Assembly (NCBI RefSeq): GCF_002875945.1
Contig: NZ_MCZK01000121.1
Location: 18,702-82,701 of the forward strand
DNA: 64,000 nucleotides
DNA from: Vibrio lentus
GTDB lineage: Bacteria > Pseudomonadota > Gammaproteobacteria > Enterobacterales > Vibrionaceae
Direction of reading: 5' to 3'
The position numbers and the translations under genes are program-made. The notes beneath the pieces are model-generated. The model was given only the letters and a program-made list of their open reading frames with translations, had not been told where the DNA came from and searched no databases. Of this stretch, positions 10,019 through 18,122 are shown piece after piece (the stretch's first letter is position 1; the number at the start of each line of letters is the position of its first letter).

Positions 10019-11434
10019 ATGAAACATGAATTGACGGCTACACAAATGACAGCGACGTTGAAGAGTATGCAGGAAGCTTTTGCAGATGATCCGATGCCCA
10101 CTGTGCCGGTGAGAATAGAACAGTTGCTTGCGCTGAAATCTGCTCTGATCGATTACACAGACCGTTTGTGTGCCGCGGTAAGTGAGGACTATGGTCACCG
10201 CAGCCGACAAGATACTTTGATGGCCGACATACTTCCTTGTTTGGGAAATATCGATCACACCATCGAGTGTTTGCCGCATTGGTCGACATCTTCAATTCGC
10301 CACTCCGGTCCTTTGCTTTCCACTTCTCGCGTTGAAGTGGTTTATCAGCCTAAAGGTGTTGTGGGGATCATTGCCCCATGGAATTTCCCTATCATGTTAT
10401 CCGTCGGCCCGCTCATTTCAGCCTTGGCCGCAGGCAATCGCGCCATGATCAAGATGAGTGAATTTACGCCAGCAACCAATGACGTTTTAAGACAGTTATT
10501 GGATGAAGTTTTCAATGCCGATGAGGTGTGCTTGGTTGAAGGTGAGGTTGAAATTGCTGCGGCGTTTTCCGCGTTGCCGTTTGATCATCTTCTGTTTACG
10601 GGTTCAACCCAAGTGGGTCGTCAAGTGATGAAGTCAGCGGCTGACACGCTAACTCCCGTGACTCTTGAGCTTGGTGGCAAGTCGCCAGTTATCGTGGCAG
10701 AAGACATGCCGATCGATATTGCGGTAGAGCGAATCATTTATGGAAAGAGCCTCAATAATGGCCAAGTGTGCGTCGCGCCAGACTACGTATTGTTGCCTGA
10801 AGATAAACTCGACGCATTTATTGAGGAATATAAAAAACAATATCAACTGCTGTTTGATGAAGGGGTCTATTCCGAGAATTTGACGTCCCTAATCAACCCT
10901 CGCCAATGCGACCGCATAGTGGGTTTGTTGAATGAAGAACAACAAGTGGGAACTCGAATCGTGGCCTGCCATGACGACGCGATGGACCTAGATTGCCAAC
11001 GATTGGTGACGCATCTGGTTGTTGAACCAAGCCTGTCATCTAAGGTGATGAACGAAGAGATTTTCGGACCGCTATTACCGCTGATTACGTATCGCAATAT
11101 TGAAGAGGCGTTCCAAATCACCAATAGCAAACCAAGGCCTTTGGCGCTGTATCTGATGAGCTTTGATTTGAGTTTACAGTCTCAAGTTAAGCACCAAGTT
11201 CATTCCGGTGGAATGTGTATCAATGACTGTGTTTTCCATTTAGCAGTTGATGACGCGCCGTTTGGTGGCATTGGTGAATCAGGGCAGGGTAATTATCACG
11301 GTAAAGAAGGTTTTCTCACTTTCTCCCATGCCAAAACAGTCTTGGAAACGGGCTTAGATCATCGGGTTAAGCATCTATTTGCAAAAGAAGACAACGAATT
11401 AAAAACAGCAGTGATGAGCATGCTTGGTAAGTAA
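10019..11434 (+). CDS. coniferyl-aldehyde-dehydrogenase-type ALDH
   Basis: 471 residues, cytosolic NAD(P)-dependent aldehyde dehydrogenase. 'GIIAPWNFPIMLS', 'TLELGGKSPVIV' and catalytic Cys251 in 'NNGQVCVAPDYVLLP' are present; the VCVAPDY context and 'NDCVFHLAVDDAPFGG' match the coniferyl aldehyde dehydrogenase (CalB)/fatty-aldehyde class rather than BetB. It would oxidise an aryl or alkyl aldehyde to the acid. The GAGGTGA ribosome site at 10009-10015 sets the ATG. Its promoter shares an operator with the alcohol dehydrogenase unit at 12112, so both likely act on the same substrate under the NemR-like repressor at 17224. Substrate unknown. Confidence 0.85.
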   Translation: MKHELTATQMTATLKSMQEAFADDPMPTVPVRIEQLLALKSALIDYTDRLCAAVSEDYGHRSRQDTLMADILPCLGNIDHTIECLPHWSTSSIRHSGPLLSTSRVEVVYQPKGVVGIIAPWNFPIMLSVGPLISALAAGNRAMIKMSEFTPATNDVLRQLLDEVFNADEVCLVEGEVEIAAAFSALPFDHLLFTGSTQVGRQVMKSAADTLTPVTLELGGKSPVIVAEDMPIDIAVERIIYGKSLNNGQVCVAPDYVLLPEDKLDAFIEEYKKQYQLLFDEGVYSENLTSLINPRQCDRIVGLLNEEQQVGTRIVACHDDAMDLDCQRLVTHLVVEPSLSSKVMNEEIFGPLLPLITYRNIEEAFQITNSKPRPLALYLMSFDLSLQSQVKHQVHSGGMCINDCVFHLAVDDAPFGGIGESGQGNYHGKEGFLTFSHAKTVLETGLDHRVKHLFAKEDNELKTAVMSMLGK

Positions 11435-11490
11435 ATCATTTCTGTCATTACGCTATTCATTATTAAGAAGTTATTTTTAGAGGTTATTTT

Positions 11491-11934
11491 ATGTTGGAAC
11501 GCTTTTTTGAACGAACCATGAAATCGTATTTGATGATTACTGGATTCCTAACTGCCACTGCTTTTTCCACCTTCTTGGCACCGGATTGGAGTATGCAGAC
11601 CCTGTTTTCTTACAACGATACGATGATGGAAAATAAAGAGTATCTATTGGGTACTTATCAGCACTGGGGTGTGATGGTTGGTTGTATTGGTGTGTTGTTG
11701 ATGTTCTCGGCCAAGTACAAATCGCTGCGTACTTCGACCATGATTTACAGCGCATTTGAGAAGTCGATGTTTGTTGGCATCTTCTTATACAACGTCTGTA
11801 TCAACGATTATGAGTGGTTCTATGGTTGGAGTGGCGTGTTTGCGCTCGATGGATTTGTGACCGTCTACTCTTTGGTTTATCTCTACTACTATCTCAATCG
11901 AGACAAAACAAAGGTACCCGCTCACTTGCGTTAA
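11491..11934 (+). CDS. four-helix membrane protein of unknown function
   Basis: 147 residues with four predicted membrane segments (about 13-33, 56-76, 83-103 and 110-130) and a short basic C-terminus. 'YQHWGVMVGCIGVLLMFSA' and 'FVTVYSLVYLYYYLNR' are the most recognisable helices. It follows the aldehyde dehydrogenase by 56 bases with its own AGAGG ribosome site and precedes a strong terminator, so the two form one operon under the shared operator at 9961. No family name recognised with confidence; it may be a DoxX-like or DUF-type integral protein supporting the aldehyde/alcohol pathway. Confidence 0.7.
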   Translation: MLERFFERTMKSYLMITGFLTATAFSTFLAPDWSMQTLFSYNDTMMENKEYLLGTYQHWGVMVGCIGVLLMFSAKYKSLRTSTMIYSAFEKSMFVGIFLYNVCINDYEWFYGWSGVFALDGFVTVYSLVYLYYYLNRDKTKVPAHLR

Positions 11935-11969
11935 CCTCTGTCGTTCAGCACGTTGAATCTAATATTCCT

Positions 11970-11993
11970 AAGCCCGCATTTGCGGGCTTTTTT
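11970..11993 (+). terminator. terminator after the ALDH operon
   Basis: Perfect 8-bp stem AAGCCCGC (11970-11977) and GCGGGCTT (11982-11989), loop ATTT, followed by a T-run. Confidence 0.88.
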
Positions 11994-12050
11994 CGTTTTA
12001 GGCAAATGATCCTCAATGATCTTAATTGACATATCTTTGACATTAACACT

Positions 12051-12068
12051 CTAGACCGACCGGTTTGT
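12051..12068. promoter_or_regulatory. NemR-type operator 2 (alcohol dehydrogenase promoter)
   Basis: An exact copy of the 18 bases at 9961-9978 (CTAGACCGACCGGTTTGT), 43 bases before the alcohol dehydrogenase start and just behind two overlapping TTGACA hexamers (12026-12031 and 12037-12042). Conservation of 18 bases between two otherwise different promoters argues for a shared repressor. Confidence 0.72.
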
Positions 12069-12111
12069 ATTGGTTGTTGTTTAGTCATCAAACATAAACG
12101 AGGTAAACACC

Positions 12112-13317
12112 ATGACTACCAATAACTTTAACTTTCAACTGAAAACCATTGTTCATGCTCAAGAGAACGGCATCGAAAATATCCCTTCTTTATTTGCTCG
12201 CTTAGGCGCGAAAAGAGTCGTGCTTTTTTCTGACAAAGGTTTGGAGTCTTTGGGCTTTGTTGAGCAATTCTCAGCGTTGTTTGTAAATCAGACGGCGAAT
12301 CAAGAAACAAACCAACAAGCGACTCAGCTCGTTGGTGTGTACACAGATATTGCCCCAGACGCGACTTGCGACAACATCAACGCTGCGATTGAGTTTGCCA
12401 ATAGCCTAAATGCCGACGCTATTTTGTCTGTCGGTGGCGGCAGTGTGATTGATGCTTCTAAAGGCGTGAAATATGCACTTCATAAGCAGATTGATGATAT
12501 CCGTACTGTGATTGCTGGCGGTGGCTTTATGGAAGTTTGGCCAAACAATGAAGACATTCGAGTGCCTCATATTGCCGTACCAACAACGGCTGGCACGGGC
12601 GCTGAAGCTTCTCCGATTGCGGTTTTTTACAACGAGCATGAAAACATCAAGGCAAGCTTAGTGGCGTCTGGTTTAGAGGCTGACATTGCAATTCTTGATC
12701 CGACCGTCACCACCAAGCTGCCTGCTCATCTGACTCGCTCAACCGCGATGGATGCACTAACGCACGCCGTTGAGGCCATTGTGTCTCCAATGAGTAATGC
12801 CTTTACCGATGCTTATGGCATTCAGGCTGCAAAATTGATTGTAGAAAACTTACCCGTGGCACTTAGAGAGCCAGAAAACCTAACGGCACGTGGCAATCTT
12901 CTTCAGGCAAGCACGATAGCGATATCTGCATTTTATTCATCGCTAGGTGGCATTCCTATCCATAACTGCGCCCATGCTTTTGGTGCGATTAGTCATATCC
13001 CACATGGCGACGCTAACACGGTACTGATGCCGGTTGTGATTGAAGCGCTGCCCGAATTCTATATGCCGAACGCAATTAAATTGGCTCAAGCATTCTCGCT
13101 AGATAGCACTGGAACGGACGAGATGATTTACCAACGAGTGTTGGATTTCTTACACAGCTTCCAAACCCAAGTTGGTGCGATGAAGCGCTTCAGTAGCTGG
13201 GAATTCGATGACCAAGAGAAGCGCAATATTGCTCAAGCGATTGAGAAAGACATCTGCTTTCAGTTCTACCCAATATCAAAACAAATGATTGAACAGATTA
13301 TAGAAAAAGCGATTTAG
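12112..13317 (+). CDS. iron-containing alcohol dehydrogenase
   Basis: 401 residues, type III (Fe-dependent) alcohol dehydrogenase. NAD-binding 'GGGSVIDASKG' and 'VPTTAGTGAEASP' are present; metal ligands fit Asp and His of 'MDALTHAVEA' plus two His of 'HNCAHAFGAISHIPHGDAN'. It interconverts an alcohol and an aldehyde. First gene of a unit running through a 21-aa peptide, Sel1 protein, sulfatase and sulfatase maturase. Shared operator with the aldehyde dehydrogenase at 10019 suggests successive oxidation steps, alcohol to aldehyde to acid. The GAGGTAAA ribosome site fixes the ATG. Substrate not predictable from sequence. Confidence 0.88.
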   Translation: MTTNNFNFQLKTIVHAQENGIENIPSLFARLGAKRVVLFSDKGLESLGFVEQFSALFVNQTANQETNQQATQLVGVYTDIAPDATCDNINAAIEFANSLNADAILSVGGGSVIDASKGVKYALHKQIDDIRTVIAGGGFMEVWPNNEDIRVPHIAVPTTAGTGAEASPIAVFYNEHENIKASLVASGLEADIAILDPTVTTKLPAHLTRSTAMDALTHAVEAIVSPMSNAFTDAYGIQAAKLIVENLPVALREPENLTARGNLLQASTIAISAFYSSLGGIPIHNCAHAFGAISHIPHGDANTVLMPVVIEALPEFYMPNAIKLAQAFSLDSTGTDEMIYQRVLDFLHSFQTQVGAMKRFSSWEFDDQEKRNIAQAIEKDICFQFYPISKQMIEQIIEKAI

Positions 13318-13364
13318 TCGTCTTATTAAGCATTCAAAAACTCACTGTAAATCGAGGACAAATT

Positions 13365-13430
13365 ATGAAGATCGAAAACGTATTGCTATCGAGCTTGTGC
13401 ATCATCGCGCCATTCCTACTTTTCACCTAA
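13365..13430 (+). CDS. 21-residue hydrophobic peptide (small ORF)
   Basis: ATG at 13365 with a GAGGA ribosome site at 13354-13358 (6-base spacing) opens a 21-codon frame, M-K-I-E-N then a hydrophobic run with one Cys, ending F-T-stop at 13430. It lies between the alcohol dehydrogenase and Sel1 genes, with no room for a longer protein. The hydrophobic body could be a single membrane helix or a leader peptide. Expression is unproven; the good ribosome site in a 160-base gap is the main support. Confidence 0.42.
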   Translation: MKIENVLLSSLCIIAPFLLFT

Positions 13431-13477
13431 TTCACTCGACAGGGACGTTGTGACCTTTATTCCTGAGGAGGAAATAA

Positions 13478-13894
13478 ATGTTCAATAAACGTTTAACTAC
13501 CGTGATTCTGACTGGTGCTTTGGCTGTTCTGTTTTTTGCCAAGGCAAGCGTTGGAAGCGAAAGCTCTACGGCTTTATCTGAACAGCATCAAGATGCCGTG
13601 CAGCTGTTGGATGAAGCCTATGAAGGACAGTCTGAAGCACAACTTGCTCTCGCTTATCGGTATTTGAGCGGTGATGGTGTTGAGCAGAATGATGAGAAAG
13701 CGGCGGACTGGTTTGAAACCGCAGCCAGTTCCGGTAGCCCTGAAGCTCAAACACAGCTTGGCCTAATGTACTTCTCTGGAAGTGGCGTTCAGGTTAGCCA
13801 AGCGGACGCTGTCACCTGGATCGGTTTGGCAGCTGCTCAAGATTATGACCCTGCGCTCGACTTATTACATTGGATGTCCCAAGCCGCGCACTAA
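13478..13894 (+). CDS. secreted Sel1-repeat protein
   Basis: 138 residues. Signal peptide to about residue 27 ('TGALAVLFFAKASVGS'), then about two Sel1 (TPR-like) repeats: 'AQLALAYRYLSGDGVEQND' and 'AQTQLGLMYFSGSGVQVS', each with the A-L-x-Y-x-x-G-x-G-V pattern. Such repeats are protein-protein scaffolds, here in the periplasm. Strong GAGGAGG ribosome site. It lies 91 bases before the sulfatase and in the same unit, so a role in assembling or regulating the sulfatase is conceivable but not shown. Confidence 0.8.
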   Translation: MFNKRLTTVILTGALAVLFFAKASVGSESSTALSEQHQDAVQLLDEAYEGQSEAQLALAYRYLSGDGVEQNDEKAADWFETAASSGSPEAQTQLGLMYFSGSGVQVSQADAVTWIGLAAAQDYDPALDLLHWMSQAAH

Positions 13895-13985
13895 TTCAGA
13901 TTCTAACCAAAGTTAGTCACAGAAAAGGTTAATCACAGAAAAAGTTAATCATAGAAAAATTATTCACAGCTATTGGAGACGTCTT

Positions 13986-15731
13986 ATGCAGACATTCAAG
14001 AAATCCCTACTATTCACAGCGATGGCCGCCGCAAGTAGCGCCGCCTTCGCTGCCGAATCAGAAAAACCGAACATCGTTGTTATTGTCGGTGATGATGTTG
14101 GCTTTGCTGATACCCAGCCCTATGGTTCAGAAGTCGAAACTCCGAACTTGATGGCGTTAGCCGAAGAAGGGGGTAAATTCACTAACTTCCATGCATCGCC
14201 GACTTCATCAGTAACTCGGTCAATGATGTTAACCGGAGCGAACAGTCACGAGGTTGGGCTAGGTACCTTTGATTATGCTGTCTATCCGGGCGCGATTGGT
14301 AAACCGGGTTATGAAGGTTACCTGACCAAGAAGGGCGTAACAGTGGCTACGCTGCTCAAAGAAAATGGCTACAACACGTATTTATCGGGTAAATGGCATT
14401 TAGGTCATGATGATGGGTTCCTGCCTGATGACCGAGGTTTTTCGGAGAGTTACGGCATTTTAGCGGGCGGTTCGAATCACTTTAACCGCGACATGATGTT
14501 CCCAGCCAAAAACGCGGCTACCGCTGAAGCGCTTCAAAAAGGCGACATTCCCGGCGTTGAAGTTGAGCCAATCTACAGAAATGGTGAAGTCGTTGAGGAC
14601 AAATACAAAGGCGAGTACTCCGACCAAGTCTACACCAACGAACTCATCAAGATGATCGATGGCAAGAAAGACGACGGTAAGCCTTTCTTCGCTTATCTTC
14701 CTTTCACCGCCATACACCTTCCGTTGCAAGCACCAGAATCAGCGTATCAAGATAAAGTAGACTACTACGTCGAGCATGGTTGGGATTCGATTCGTGAAGA
14801 CCGCTTTGAACGAATGAAGGAGATGGGCGTCATTCCTAAAGATGCCGATATCTCAAGTCGTAATGCATTAAGTCGCCCTTGGGACTCTTTGTCTGAGAAA
14901 GAACAAGAGTGGTATGGCAAGAAGATGGCGGTGGCAATGGGCATGATGGAGATGCAAGACCAACAAGTCGGTCAAGTTGTCGATTACCTAAAAGACATTG
15001 GGGAATACGACAATACCTACATCATGTATCTGGCAGACAACGGCCCTGAAGCCGCGGACATTACAGGTGAAAACATCAGTGATTTGATTCGCACATGGAC
15101 GGCGCATCACTTTGACAACTCGACGGAAAACCTAGGGAAAGCCAACTCTAGCGTTTCATTAGGCCCTGAGTGGGCAAGCGCATCAACCGGTGGATTGTCT
15201 TGGTATAAAGCGTACACGGCAGAAGGTGGTATTCGAGTGCCCTTTATTGTTAAGCCTGCGAAAGCACTCTTAGAGGGCGATCAAGCGCTGCAACCTGGTA
15301 CTCAAACTGATGATTTGTCACAAGTAAAAGACATCGCAGCCACCATTCTTGAAATCGCCGATGTAGAGCACCCAGGAACAGAGTATCAAGGTCGTGAAGT
15401 GGCCCCAATGAGTGGTGTGAGCTTGCTGCCTTACTTTAAGGGCGAAACTACAGAGGTTCACAGTGCTGATAATACGATTCCATTTGAGTTGTTTGGTAGC
15501 GGCATTTTGCTCAAAGGGGATTACAAGATCATCCGAATCTCTACAGGCATGGGCGGTGACAGTGAATGGCACCTGTACAACACCAAACAGGATCCGGCTG
15601 AGCAGCATGACTTGAGAAATCAAATGCCAGACTTGTTCCTAGAGATGGTTGCTGAGTATCAAGAGTACGAAAAAGCGCAAAATATTGTGCCAGTTGATGA
15701 AGCGTGGAACCCGTTTGAGAACGTGAAATAG
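13986..15731 (+). CDS. periplasmic Ser-type sulfatase (arylsulfatase family)
   Basis: 581 residues. Signal peptide cleaved near 'AFAA' (about residue 23). Sulfatase fold: metal ligands 'GDDVGFAD' (Asp36, Asp37), then the maturation motif Ser74-Ser-Val-Thr-Arg78 with 'SMMLTG', where Ser74 would become formylglycine; 'GKWHLGHDDGFLPDDRGF', 'LADNGPEA' and 'LYNTKQDPAEQHDL' are further family hallmarks. The third motif position is Val, where Pro or Ala is usual. A Ser-type sulfatase fits the downstream anaerobic maturase. It hydrolyses a sulfate ester; it does not show the features I expect of choline sulfatase, so the substrate is open. Length is typical of bacterial arylsulfatases. Confidence 0.88.
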   Translation: MQTFKKSLLFTAMAAASSAAFAAESEKPNIVVIVGDDVGFADTQPYGSEVETPNLMALAEEGGKFTNFHASPTSSVTRSMMLTGANSHEVGLGTFDYAVYPGAIGKPGYEGYLTKKGVTVATLLKENGYNTYLSGKWHLGHDDGFLPDDRGFSESYGILAGGSNHFNRDMMFPAKNAATAEALQKGDIPGVEVEPIYRNGEVVEDKYKGEYSDQVYTNELIKMIDGKKDDGKPFFAYLPFTAIHLPLQAPESAYQDKVDYYVEHGWDSIREDRFERMKEMGVIPKDADISSRNALSRPWDSLSEKEQEWYGKKMAVAMGMMEMQDQQVGQVVDYLKDIGEYDNTYIMYLADNGPEAADITGENISDLIRTWTAHHFDNSTENLGKANSSVSLGPEWASASTGGLSWYKAYTAEGGIRVPFIVKPAKALLEGDQALQPGTQTDDLSQVKDIAATILEIADVEHPGTEYQGREVAPMSGVSLLPYFKGETTEVHSADNTIPFELFGSGILLKGDYKIIRISTGMGGDSEWHLYNTKQDPAEQHDLRNQMPDLFLEMVAEYQEYEKAQNIVPVDEAWNPFENVK

Positions 15732-15745
15732 AGGAAACAAACTAC

Positions 15746-15781
15746 TCGGCCAACCTAATACCATCAGGCTTGGTTGGCCGA
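15746..15781 (+). promoter_or_regulatory. intercistronic stem-loop between sulfatase and maturase
   Basis: Perfect 10-bp inverted repeat TCGGCCAACC (15746-15755) and GGTTGGCCGA (15772-15781) with a 16-base loop and no following T-run. It may stabilise the sulfatase message or partly attenuate transcription into the maturase gene. Role inferred. Confidence 0.55.
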
Positions 15782-15850
15782 TGAACACCGTGTAAAGGAA
15801 TTACGAATTGTTTTGGCTAATACAATAACTTTTACATCGAGGAATTCTTC

Positions 15851-17098
15851 ATGACGACCTTATCACTATCAAACCTGAGTTCGGTTCCGCAATTTAACGG
15901 CAAGGCGCACAGCAAGCTTCAAGCGTTGGCAAAACCCATTGGTGCCGTGTGCAATATCAGTTGTACTTACTGTTATTACTTAGAGAAACAGCAGTTGCTT
16001 GAATACCCAAAAGGATCTCAGTACGTGATGGATGAAGCGCTGTTAGAGCTGTATATCAAGCAGTATATTGAGGGGCAGAATACGCCAGAGATTATCTTTT
16101 CTTGGCATGGTGGAGAGCCAACTCTGCTCGGCATTGAGTATTTTGAAAGGGTCGTGGCGTTACAGGAAAAATATTGCCCAAGCCACAGCACTATTAGTAA
16201 TGATCTGCAAACTAACGGCACCTTGTTGAATGATGCGTGGTGTGAGTTCTTCAAGAATAATGACTTTATCATTGGGGTGAGCATTGATGGCCCAGAACAC
16301 TTACACAATCACTACCGAACCAACCGTGCAGGCAAAGGCACTTTTTCCCAAACCATGTGCGGAATCTGCTATCTAAAAAAACATAACGTTGAGTTTGCGA
16401 CCTTAACTTGTGTGAACGATGTGACGGGCAAATACCCGTTAGAGGTTTATCGTTTTCTGCGTGACGAAGTGGGCTCAAAGCAGCTGCAGTTTATCCCTGT
16501 GGTGGATAAGCGCGAGGCTCATACCAACAATCAATGGTTGAGCAACCAACAAGCGATAATTCCTGTTTCTGGTGAAGTTGAGCCTTGGAGCGTGGGTTCT
16601 ACGCAATGGGGAGAGTTTCTTAAAGCGGTTTTTGACGAGTGGTTCGAACACGATTTTGGCCGAGTGCTTGTGCCTTACTTTGAGAACTTCGTCGGTGTGT
16701 GGATGGGAAGAGACAGCACCATGTGCACGCTGAGTGAGATCTGCGGAAAGGGGTTAGCGGTTGAACCTAATGGCGATGTGTACTCATGCGACCATTACGT
16801 CTTTCCTGAGTTTCAGTTGGGCAATATTCATGAGAAGCCGCTATCGACGCTGGCCTTTTCACCTGCTCAGCAAACGTTTGGATTCGCGAAGCAAAAGTCA
16901 CTACCTAAACAGTGCCAAACCTGTGAGTTTAAATTTGCTTGTCATGGTGAGTGCCCCAAGAACCGAATTATCAACAGTCGTGATGGTGAAACTGGGCTAA
17001 ATTACCTATGTGAAGGGTGGCTCAAGTTCTTTCATCATATCGATCCTGTGCTCAATGCTTTGCTAAAAGCCAATAACATCGCGTCGCGGATGGGATAA
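15851..17098 (+). CDS. anaerobic sulfatase-maturating radical SAM enzyme
   Basis: 415 residues, cytosolic. Converts the active-site Ser or Cys of a sulfatase to formylglycine before export. The radical SAM triad is Cys34-x3-Cys38-x2-Cys41 ('CNISCTYCYY'); 'FSWHGGEPTLLG' and 'SIDGPEHLHNHYRTN' follow; the C-terminal SPASM region carries the Cys clusters for two extra 4Fe-4S clusters ('CTLSEICGKGLAVEPNG', 'CDHYVFPE', 'CQTCEFKFACHGECPKNR'). Length and motifs are those of anSME. GAGGAA ribosome site at 15839-15844. Pairing with the Ser-type sulfatase upstream is functionally coherent. Confidence 0.93.
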   Translation: MTTLSLSNLSSVPQFNGKAHSKLQALAKPIGAVCNISCTYCYYLEKQQLLEYPKGSQYVMDEALLELYIKQYIEGQNTPEIIFSWHGGEPTLLGIEYFERVVALQEKYCPSHSTISNDLQTNGTLLNDAWCEFFKNNDFIIGVSIDGPEHLHNHYRTNRAGKGTFSQTMCGICYLKKHNVEFATLTCVNDVTGKYPLEVYRFLRDEVGSKQLQFIPVVDKREAHTNNQWLSNQQAIIPVSGEVEPWSVGSTQWGEFLKAVFDEWFEHDFGRVLVPYFENFVGVWMGRDSTMCTLSEICGKGLAVEPNGDVYSCDHYVFPEFQLGNIHEKPLSTLAFSPAQQTFGFAKQKSLPKQCQTCEFKFACHGECPKNRIINSRDGETGLNYLCEGWLKFFHHIDPVLNALLKANNIASRMG

Positions 17099-17172
17099 GT
17101 GAACCAATGACGTGATAAGCAAAAGCCTAGTTAGAAAAAGAATAAGCCTAGGTAGAAAACGAACAAGCCTGA

Positions 17173-17202
17173 AAACAAAAAAGCTCGCTATATAAAGCGA
17201 GC
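17173..17202 (-). terminator. terminator of the nemR-like gene
   Basis: GCTCGCT (17183-17189) and AGCGAGC (17196-17202) form a 7-bp stem; an A-run at 17177-17182 is a T-run when read on the minus strand. Serves the minus-strand regulator ending at 17224. Confidence 0.8.
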
Positions 17203-17223
17203 CTCTTCGTGTGTAGGAGCTGG

Positions 17224-17802
17224 TTAATCTTTTGAACTCATCGCAAGTAATGTCTCTTCCATGGCATTGTTCAGAATCGAACGGTTGCGTTGCATAGCGG
17301 CCATGAGCGTAGAGCCTAGCCATAAGCCGTAAAGCGTGCGAGATAGTGATTCAGGATCCGCGATATTGAAATCACCCGCTTCATTGCCTTCTTCAAATAG
17401 CTTCGACATACGCAGTATGATCTTTTCTGCGCCTTCTGCCATGGTCGATTGCAACGGATTAGCAGACCCAGACACTTCACCTGCTAGCTTAACCACAAGG
17501 CACTGAATATTGAACTCTTCCGTCAGTTTCGATGCGCACCAAAAGTCAAAATACGCTTTTACACGGTCACGACGAGACAGAGTTTCATCACTCAGAAAGT
17601 CATCAAGCTTAACTAGGTGCTCATCAAAGTAGTCGGCTAGAAGGATCTCGCCAAAGTGCTCTTTGGATTTGAAGTAATGGTAAAAAGAACCTTTAGTCCC
17701 TTCGGCTTGGTTGATGATTTTCATCAGGCCAACACCAGCAAATCCGTGTTCATTAATAAGGCTAAACCCTGCATCGAGCATAGCTTGTCGCATGTCTTTC
17801 AT
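17224..17802 (-). CDS. NemR-like TetR repressor
   Basis: 192 residues. N-terminal HTH 'FAGVGLMKIINQAEGTKGSFYHYFKSKEHFG' type sequence at about 21-51, then a helical effector domain. It closely follows E. coli NemR in pattern, including the Cys in 'QCLVVKLAGEV' (Cys101) at the place of the redox-sensing NemR Cys106. NemR senses quinones and aldehydes and represses detoxification genes. Convergent with the maturase gene; its own upstream region has the divergent operator copy at 17852-17869. Probable repressor of the two operons at 10019 and 12112, with an aldehyde or electrophile as inducer (inferred). Confidence 0.82.
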   Translation of the reverse strand: MKDMRQAMLDAGFSLINEHGFAGVGLMKIINQAEGTKGSFYHYFKSKEHFGEILLADYFDEHLVKLDDFLSDETLSRRDRVKAYFDFWCASKLTEEFNIQCLVVKLAGEVSGSANPLQSTMAEGAEKIILRMSKLFEEGNEAGDFNIADPESLSRTLYGLWLGSTLMAAMQRNRSILNNAMEETLLAMSSKD

Positions 17803-18122
17803 TGATCTTACTCTTTATGCCGAGAATGATGATTAGTGTAGCGATATGCATACCAACCGTCCAGTCTAGAGCGTCAGGATGTCGTCGATAATTAACTCGT
17901 TTCGCCAAAGTGGCTTTATCTTCTGTTTGCGCTTGTAAGCAACAAAATTTTTTTCACGATAAGCGCATCCTATAAACCGAAAATAACAACCTTAAAGAGC
18001 CTGTTTGGTGCCTTAAAATGGCCAAATTGGAGTGTTTTAAGTGTCTGTTTTTGTTGGTTTTTAATTTGGTGTTTTCTGAAGATCACAATGGTAGTCTTAG
18101 CTTAATTTCTTTAGGGGGCTAA
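17803..18122. other. divergent intergenic region between nemR-like gene and qnr
   Basis: 320 bases with no ORF. It holds operator 3 near the repressor and the qnr promoter region. I searched for a LexA box (CTGT-N8-ACAG) as found before some qnr genes and did not find one. Confidence 0.45.
17852..17869. promoter_or_regulatory. NemR-type operator 3 (own promoter)
   Basis: Minus-strand reading CTAGACTGGACGGTTGGT matches the operators at 9961 and 12051 at 14 of 18 positions, keeping CTAGAC, the central AC-GGTT and the final GT. It lies 50 bases upstream of the repressor ATG, consistent with autoregulation. Confidence 0.6.

Noticed and set aside
13986..15731. Choline sulfatase (BetC) identity for the sulfatase, suggested by nearby bet genes
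   Set aside because: It has a signal peptide and an anaerobic maturase neighbour and lacks the BetC-like features I would expect; it is also in a different regulon.
17803..18122. LexA box upstream of qnr
   Set aside because: No CTGT-N8-ACAG match in the region.
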